Source: Sanchytrium tribonematis
Taxonomy: Eukaryota > Sanchytriomycota > Sanchytriomycetes > Sanchytriales > Sanchytriaceae
Reading direction: 5' to 3'
Length of the DNA stretch: 64,000 nucleotides
Assembly (NCBI GenBank): GCA_018985235.1
Contig: JADGIG010000001.1
Location: 1-64,000 of the forward strand
A model generated the notes under the pieces. That model saw only the letters and a list, made by a program, of their open reading frames with translations, was not told the DNA's origin and did not search any database. Position numbers and translations under genes: made by a program. Positions 58,525 through 64,000 of the stretch are shown in pieces; position 1 is the first letter of the stretch, and every line of letters begins with the position of its first letter.

Positions 58525-60124
58525 ATGAAGTCTCAACAAGCAAAAGATTCGGCTATTTCCCTTTTAAGCAACAAAAGCTATCAAGAGTATAAAGAAAAAC
58601 ATGAAAAAATTGAAGATGATGTTAAAATGTATGTTATTATAACTACTTATCTCAACTATTTGTTGCTGATAGGATTTGGCCATCTGAGGGATTTGTTTGG
58701 TAAAATTTTTAAAAGCGAGGAATATTCTCACTTGAAAAATAACCAAGGCTATGCTCCACTGGTAAATGACTTTAGTAATTTTTACATTCGACGATTGTAT
58801 AGAAGAATAAGAGATTGCTTCAACAGACCAATAGCAAGTGCCGCTGGAAGGTTTCTTACTTTAAAAGACCGAGAAACTGTAGACTATTGCAAAACTTTTC
58901 AATTTACAGGACTCGGCCAGCGAGTTCTCAATTTATCCTCCTATAACTATTTAGGATTTGCAGAAACTGAAGGAAAGTGTGCAGATTTTGTGAGAGAAAA
59001 CATGATGAAAGGATTGGGCGCAGGATGCAGCAGATCTGACTTGAACACTAAATCACATGCCGACCTTGAGAAATTAGTTGCCGATTATATGGGAACTGAA
59101 GACTCTATTGTGATAAGTATGGGATTTGCAACTAACTCAACCGTGATACCAGCTTTAGTTGGAAAAGGCGCATTAATCATTTCTGACGAATTGAATCATT
59201 CTTCTCTAGTGACAGGTGCTCGTTTAAGCGGTGCCACAATTAAAGTTTTTGAGCACAATAATCCCTCAAGTTTAGAGGAGGTATTAAAGGACTCTATCTC
59301 ACAAGGCCAGCCTAGAACTCATCGTCCTTGGAGAAAAATATTGGTTGTTGTAGAAGGGCTGTATAGTATGGAAGGAAGCATCGTTAATTTAAAAGAAATT
59401 GTTGCTCTTAAACAGAAATATAAATTTTATTTATATTTAGATGAAGCTCATAGTATCGGTGCTCTTGGACCCACTGGGCGTGGTGTTTGCGAGCATTTAG
59501 GAGTCAATCCAAAGGATGTTGATATTTTGATGGGAACTTTTACAAAAAGTTTCGGTGCCGCTGGTGGATATATTGCTGGAAGCAAACTTTTGACCAGATT
59601 TTTGAGACAGAACTCACACGGAATGGTTTATTCAGAGAGTATGCCTTTACCTGTGGTACACCAGGTCCATTCTGCACTGTACAGTATTTTAAGCTCTGAA
59701 GGGCAATATAGAATCAATCAATTGCATGAAAATAGCAAGTACTTTTATCACAGCCTTAAAAATATGGGGTTTGTGGTATTAGGAGAGCCAGCGTCTCCTG
59801 TGATCCCCTTATTGTTATTTAATACCTCTAAGCTACCGTAATTAATATTAATTTAGCGGCTTTTCCAGAGAAATGAAGAACAGAGGTATTGCATGTGTCG
59901 TAGTTGGCTACCCAGCAACACCTATCATATCCAGCCGTGTCAGATTTTGTTTGTCTGCAGCCCATACGAAGGAAGACCTTGATTATGCTTTGCATTGTAT
60001 ATCTGACATTGGTAATAATTTGATATTAAAAGTTTCTAACTCTAGAAGTCCCCGAAACTTTGTATATGCAGATGCTGAGGATTACGCCGAAACTTATCTG
60101 AAATGGTGCTATTTAAATGAGTAA
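58525..60124 (+). CDS. LCB2: Serine palmitoyltransferase subunit 2, one 19-nt intron
   Basis: Catalytic subunit making 3-ketosphinganine from serine and palmitoyl-CoA. Spliced 526 aa. A membrane segment near 38-55 is followed by the alpha-oxoamine synthase core: [67 protein letters not shown], and the PLP lysine in [14 protein letters not shown]. After intron 59838..59856 come [45 protein letters not shown], the family end. Sphingolipid synthesis is therefore intact. Confidence 0.97.
59838..59856 (+). other. 19-nt intron in LCB2, phase 2
   Basis: GTAATTAATATTAATTTAG. Splicing gives [14 protein letters not shown]. Retention gives immediate TAA. A at -6. Confidence 0.95.
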
Positions 60125-60133
60125 ATTTATTTT

Positions 60134-61282
60134 TTATTTTAAAGCCATTCCTAATTTTGATTTATAGTTCTCGTCACTCTTAATAAAACCGTTATTGAAA
60201 ATTAATTGAAATCCTGAATATGTCTCTACTTTCGGATCCAAACCTAACAAATCAAGCATGTCTGACAAAACTTTTGATTTTATGTCAAGGTCTTCTTGAT
60301 TTTCTACTGATAACGATGGAGAAGCGTTGACTTCAATCAGCCAAGGCTTTAAGTTAGAGTCCAATAAAATGTCATAGCCATACAGCTCAAAGCAATTAGA
60401 GGATTGGATTATCCGAGACTGAACAGAGAATAAAGAAATCAATATTGTTTTTTCAATATTTAGAAATAAGTCACAACAGGCTTGCATACCAAACTTTGCC
60501 ATAACATAGATTCGAAGCTTATTCAAATTCCATTTGCATCCAATGTTCTTGTCGTAGTCAGCTTGATTCTTTTGAATGGAGACGTTTGTAGCATGGACAG
60601 CTAAGTTTGAAAAATCTGTTGTATAAAAACTCTGTGAAAATCTACAAAACCCTAATTGATGAACGTATACCACTAATGGAGAAAAACTCATCACTAATAC
60701 ATAAAGGCGCAAATCAAATTTCCGATTTCCTATAAGCAATGGATTAGCTATATATTCCTGAACAATAAAAGATTCCATCTCTTGAGATTCAAGCTTTTCA
60801 CGTTCCGCAAAACTAAGTTCCATGAATTTGCGGCATTTTTTGTATTGAATTGCCACGGTTGATAATTTAGTGACCAATTGAATTCCCTTACCCTGTGATT
60901 TACCGCTTGGTTTTAAAATCCATTTCCTGTCTGGGCTCTTTTTAAACATATCGACAAATAAAAAATATTCTGAGGGAACAATGAAAGAAGCAGGAACAAT
61001 GTTGTTGGTAGAGTAAAAAGATTCAAAAGGATTCGATTTTTTCCAATACAGTTTTAAATTTTTAGCCAGCAAATCCTTCTTTGTTAATTCGTAATTGTTC
61101 CGAAAATGATTAATCTTTTGATGCTTTTGTAATGGGTTTTTGTCAAGTTCTTGATAAACCCAAGTAACATCTGACCAGAACACATCAAATTTTGAGTCTT
61201 CAGCCTGCTTTTCTTCCCAATTTCGTTTCCTGAACGCATTACTTAATGCTGTGGTTTTGTATGATAATTTGTAAGAAAGCAT
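60134..61282 (-). CDS. Tubulin tyrosine ligase-like glutamylase, TTLL9 type
   Basis: 382 aa. FDVFWSDVTWVYQELDK, HFRNNYELTKKDLLAKNLKLY, WILKPSGKSQGKGIQLV, FIVQEYIANPLLIGNRKFDLRLYVLVMS, NKLRIYVMAKFG and YGYDILLDSNLKPWLIEVNASPSLS follow human TTLL9 closely. These are ATP-grasp polyglutamylases acting on tubulin, and TTLL9 works in cilia and flagella. A flagellated stage in the life cycle is therefore likely (inference). It converges on LCB2 with nine bases between stops. Confidence 0.9.
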   Translation of the reverse strand: MLSYKLSYKTTALSNAFRKRNWEEKQAEDSKFDVFWSDVTWVYQELDKNPLQKHQKINHFRNNYELTKKDLLAKNLKLYWKKSNPFESFYSTNNIVPASFIVPSEYFLFVDMFKKSPDRKWILKPSGKSQGKGIQLVTKLSTVAIQYKKCRKFMELSFAEREKLESQEMESFIVQEYIANPLLIGNRKFDLRLYVLVMSFSPLVVYVHQLGFCRFSQSFYTTDFSNLAVHATNVSIQKNQADYDKNIGCKWNLNKLRIYVMAKFGMQACCDLFLNIEKTILISLFSVQSRIIQSSNCFELYGYDILLDSNLKPWLIEVNASPSLSVENQEDLDIKSKVLSDMLDLLGLDPKVETYSGFQLIFNNGFIKSDENYKSKLGMALK

Positions 61283-61296
61283 TTAAAACCTGGCCT

Positions 61297-61836
61297 TTAT
61301 TTCTTATTTTTCTTTTTGCCTTTTTTCGCTGGTGAGCTACTGTTCTTAGATTTTTCCTCTTTCCTCATGCCTACTGGAATATAAAATGGATCATGTATCA
61401 TAAGATAATCTTCCTTAGACTGGTCTCCGTTTGCCGCTAGTTGTGTATTATATACCACTTCAGCTTCAACTTCTTTCACAGTCACGTTTATCTGTTTAGC
61501 CAGCTCAAACAATAATTCTCGCTTGGATTTCGACGTAAACACCTTGAGTCTACCAACATGAAATAAGTCTGCAGGATGTCTCTTCCAGTCCACAGCACAA
61601 TTGCAACCAATAGACTTTGCGGCGCGTATCAAGTGATAAATGTTGACATCAACGGAAGCGTAGGTGTCACGAATATATTTTGGCAAACGTTTAGAATTAA
61701 AATAGAACGGATATACGATGAAGAAATGTTCGGTATGATCACTTAATGGTGCAGTTTGAAGTGGAATATCAAAATTATCCAGTCTGCGGGATGTATTATC
61801 TATCAACGGGACATCGAAGTCATCATCGAAGGACAT
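61297..61836 (-). CDS. SEC65: Signal recognition particle subunit SRP19
   Basis: 179 aa. FFIVYPFYFNSKRLPKYIRDTYASVDVNIYHLIRAAKSIGCNCAVDWKRHPADLFHVGRLKVF fits SRP19, with the RNA-contact segment before the helix and the closing ELLFELAKQI. The basic KKGKKKNKK tail is typical. It binds SRP RNA in the nucleus and helps SRP54 load. Confidence 0.82.
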   Translation of the reverse strand: MSFDDDFDVPLIDNTSRRLDNFDIPLQTAPLSDHTEHFFIVYPFYFNSKRLPKYIRDTYASVDVNIYHLIRAAKSIGCNCAVDWKRHPADLFHVGRLKVFTSKSKRELLFELAKQINVTVKEVEAEVVYNTQLAANGDQSKEDYLMIHDPFYIPVGMRKEEKSKNSSSPAKKGKKKNKK

Positions 61837-61855
61837 GTTTCAAACAAGTTTTATT

Positions 61856-64000
61856 TCACAATTCTTTTAAAAAATCCAAGCTTTCTCTGGAGTTTATCTG
61901 GGCCAACACGTTTGACCTCAATTCGTGTACTTTCTTAATGACCTGGATTGTAAATTCCTTAGTATTGGATATGGACTGAACAGGATCAATTATCACATTG
62001 GATGCAGATTTCAATTGTGCATATGTCGCATCGTAGCCGGTCTCTTCTAGATCTGCCAGATCGTCGCTTTCTTTAGTAGAAAAAGTTTTTGGGCCAGTTT
62101 GAGTCAAATTGATTATTATATCAACAAATTGAGCATAGAGAGATGGCTCTGCCTCCATCATATATGACGAGAGAGCTAGATTTCCAAATCCAACGATACA
62201 AATTTTTCTTTGCACTATTCCAACTATATCTTTGGACTGGGGTATTAAAATGCCAGATATGATACTATAAAACATTCTAAATTAAAATGAAATACCCTGG
62301 TTGAATGCTCTCCATGGTCTTCACAACATAATCTGGGCCAAAAGCATTATTAGCCAACAAATATGAAACGAATAAAGTGAACTCAACAGCAAATCTTGTC
62401 TGCTTATTTGTTTGCAATTTTCCAAGTAGGATGGAAAAAATTTGTTTTGAATGATCTCTAAAAGATTCAAATGGAGTGTAATGGAAAAGTGCTGTCAATA
62501 ATTTTAGTGCAAAAGACTCATTCACACGACTATTAAGAAGATTTTGGAAGACACCAAGTAGAGGCAATACTAAATTTCTATCCTGAAAAATATTAGGAGA
62601 ATTAATCATGTAGGCTTGAAAAAGACGCACCAACGATTGAACATTAGAGTTAGCTTTCCAAACATCGGGTTTGACCAAAAAACTGAGCAATTCCTTCAGA
62701 TTTAGCGGAAGCTGATTTCCAGGATGGGCGTCTAAAAGAACAGTCAAAATCTGGAATATATAAGGGCTAAATTCTATAATTTCCATGTTTAAAATACTCA
62801 AGAATATTGGAATGAGCTGTTCATCAAATTGTTGAACCACTTGTGGATTGTTGTTACAACTAAATCGTAATACCATTCCAATCGCCTCAAAAAGGTAGTG
62901 GTTAAATTTTGGATTAACCGGGTTTTTGCCAACTCTCTCTAAAAAGTTAAAGAATGTTGTTAATAATACATTATTGTAAGGGCTTACATCTTGCTTTAGA
63001 ACCATTATTAGTCTTACCATGACCTTGAGGTAATAATCATTTTCACTTAAATAAACACCTTCCTTTTTATTTAAGATCGTAAAAAAGGCGGTAAAAATTG
63101 GTTCAATGAGTGTTTGGATGTCTTTACTCTCAAACAACATAATACCATTCTGTTTGACACTCAAGATACGCTCGTAAGCATTAGATATAAAGGTGCACAC
63201 CACAGTATTTGGATTTTCAGATTGTATTTTTAATATATTGGTCAAATTTTCCATAACATTAAAAAGTTGATCCTTTTGGAACAATCCTCTAAAATGTGTT
63301 ATAAAATAAATTGCATCTGCTAGCAATATTGGCGTTGTAGTGGCTGCAAGGTCTGGCATGATGTTTTCTGTTAAAAAGGAACTAAGGACCTCGGCGTAAG
63401 CTGCGGGGTCAATACATACCGAACAAATTAATCTTGTTGCGGTGCTTTTATATTTCCATGAATTAGGATCGTTTTGATTATATAGCTTCAAGAACTCTTT
63501 GACAAATCTCAAACAAGACTGTGTAATGCTAGAGCTTATTGGTGATGATTCTACTAAAACTTTGACAAGCTCTGATGTGGATTTTGTAATGCTGATTGAG
63601 TCACTACCTTCAATTTCTCTTTGGGCATATGTCAGTGGCTCATCTTCAAACAATTCTATATCCTCCCGTCTTACTAATACATTCCCGACAATGACTTTAT
63701 TTACCATAAAATCTATTTCTTCAGTATTTCCATTCCCAACAAAAATGTGGATACCCTTATTTAATTTTATGCACAAAGTAACAACTTGAAGTGCTTTAGA
63801 CATCATTACGTCCCTTGTACTAGTAATCATAATAGAATTATTAAGGGATTCTTCAACTGTGAATGAATATTCTAAAACCAAGTCCCAAACACTTTGAATA
63901 ATCCCATCCAGATATTTGTCAATATCGTCCATGTACTTCGATATCAACGTTTGAATAATATCCAAGATACTTCCTCTAAGCTTCGTCAGCTTTGTTGACT
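61856..64000 (-). CDS. CSE1: Exportin CSE1 (importin-alpha re-exporter), 5' end cut by window edge, one 19-nt intron
   Basis: Recycles importin-alpha from nucleus to cytoplasm with Ran-GTP. The frame is open to base 64000 (no start in the window) and reads STKLTKLRG...SILDIIQTLISKY upstream, so the N-terminal third is missing. Conserved blocks: FEDEPLTYAQREIEGSD, ILLADAIYFITHFRGLFQKDQLF, NPKFNHYLFEAIGMVLRFSC and YIFQILTVLLDAHPGN. Intron 62277..62295 joins ESIQPG to MFYSIISGILIPQ, matching human IQPKMFGMVLEKIIIP. HEAT repeats throughout. Confidence 0.94.
62277..62295 (-). other. 19-nt intron in CSE1, phase 2
   Basis: GTATTTCATTTTAATTTAG on the minus strand. Splicing restores the conserved IQPG-MF junction. 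Retention stops at its own TAG. A at -6. Confidence 0.94.

Noticed and set aside
1-64000. Nucleomorph origin, suggested by 19-nt introns
   Set aside because: The window encodes mitochondrial, peroxisomal, purine, sphingolipid and ciliary proteins that nucleomorphs do not carry.
1-64000. Ciliate origin, suggested by ultra-short introns
   Set aside because: All three standard stops are used at gene ends and long frames hold no in-frame stops in conserved domains; gene content is fungal/opisthokont-like.
1-64000. Mobile elements, CRISPR arrays or virus-derived sequences
   Set aside because: No transposase, reverse transcriptase, capsid or integrase sequence and no long terminal or spaced repeats were seen.

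Overview
This is a compact, AT-rich eukaryotic nuclear segment that uses the standard genetic code. It carries about 56 protein genes, one U6 snRNA and one tRNA-Arg(UCG). Most gaps between genes are tens of bases, and several neighbouring genes touch or overlap. I recognise no mobile element, CRISPR array, virus-like sequence or long repeat. Gene content points to an opisthokont, most likely a zoosporic early-diverging fungus (Rozellomycota- or Sanchytriomycota-like). The evidence is a holocytochrome c synthase (system III), an AVT-type amino acid transporter, GPC1, HEL2, TAH/ERJ5-like ER factors, LCB2, PEX11 and a TTLL9-type tubulin ligase that suggests a cilium. The organism respires: QCR7, the cytochrome c haem lyase, an IND1-type complex I assembly ATPase and two mitochondrial-type aminoacyl-tRNA synthetases are present. 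The lineage is inferred from gene content only.

The most striking feature is the introns. Eleven genes are interrupted by spliceosomal introns of only 19 nt (nine cases) or 20 nt (two cases). Removing them restores conserved protein sequence exactly, and in every complete gene the spliced length is divisible by three. All eleven start GT, end AG, and have an A exactly six bases from the 3' end inside a T-N-A-Y context, so the branch site and acceptor look fused into one element. None is a multiple of three. Eight are phase 2, so if retained the intron supplies an in-frame stop from its donor (g|TAA) or from its acceptor TAG. The window also holds a U6 snRNA with an unusual 3' hairpin (UUCG loop) before the oligo-T, and a U1-70K reduced to its N-terminal region and RRM.

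Layout. 1-5.3 kb: phosphomannomutase, AsnRS, P450 reductase, ERV46. 5.3-16.4 kb: a Kazal/GPI protein, SCC3-like cohesin subunit, aspartate aminotransferase, and a 1586-residue unknown. 16.4-24.7 kb: an RRM-less calcipressin, SRP-receptor-beta-like protein, stand-alone RFTS-like protein, TRAPP subunit, U6, a WD40 protein, GPC1, U1-70K, a kinase and a multi-TM protein. 24.8-33.5 kb: AlaRS, cytochrome b5, CCDC90, CMS1, EMC6, pyrophosphatase, ATG14-like, ERJ5, QCR7, RPB11. 33.5-45.5 kb: PRPP amidotransferase, TyrRS, UBC6, a hormone-sensitive-lipase-like enzyme, AVT transporter, DNAJB12-like, proteasome alpha5, YqeH-type GTPase, DENR, tRNA-Arg, RAD1, RPE. 45.6-58.4 kb: HEL2, haem lyase, SPOUT1, TTC36, IND1, SNX3, a TmcB-like membrane protein, peroxins, an RRM/coiled-coil protein, a ZW10-like tether. 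58.5-64 kb: LCB2, TTLL9, SRP19, and CSE1 running off the end.

Recurring themes are secretory-pathway and ER proteins (ERV46, SRbeta-like, SRP19, EMC6, ERJ5, DNAJB12, UBC6, TRAPP, SNX3, ZW10-like), splicing parts (U6, U1-70K), and lipid metabolism (GPC1, LCB2, lipase). Convergent genes often share a palindromic AATAAATTTATT between or across their stop codons, which looks like a bidirectional poly(A) signal.
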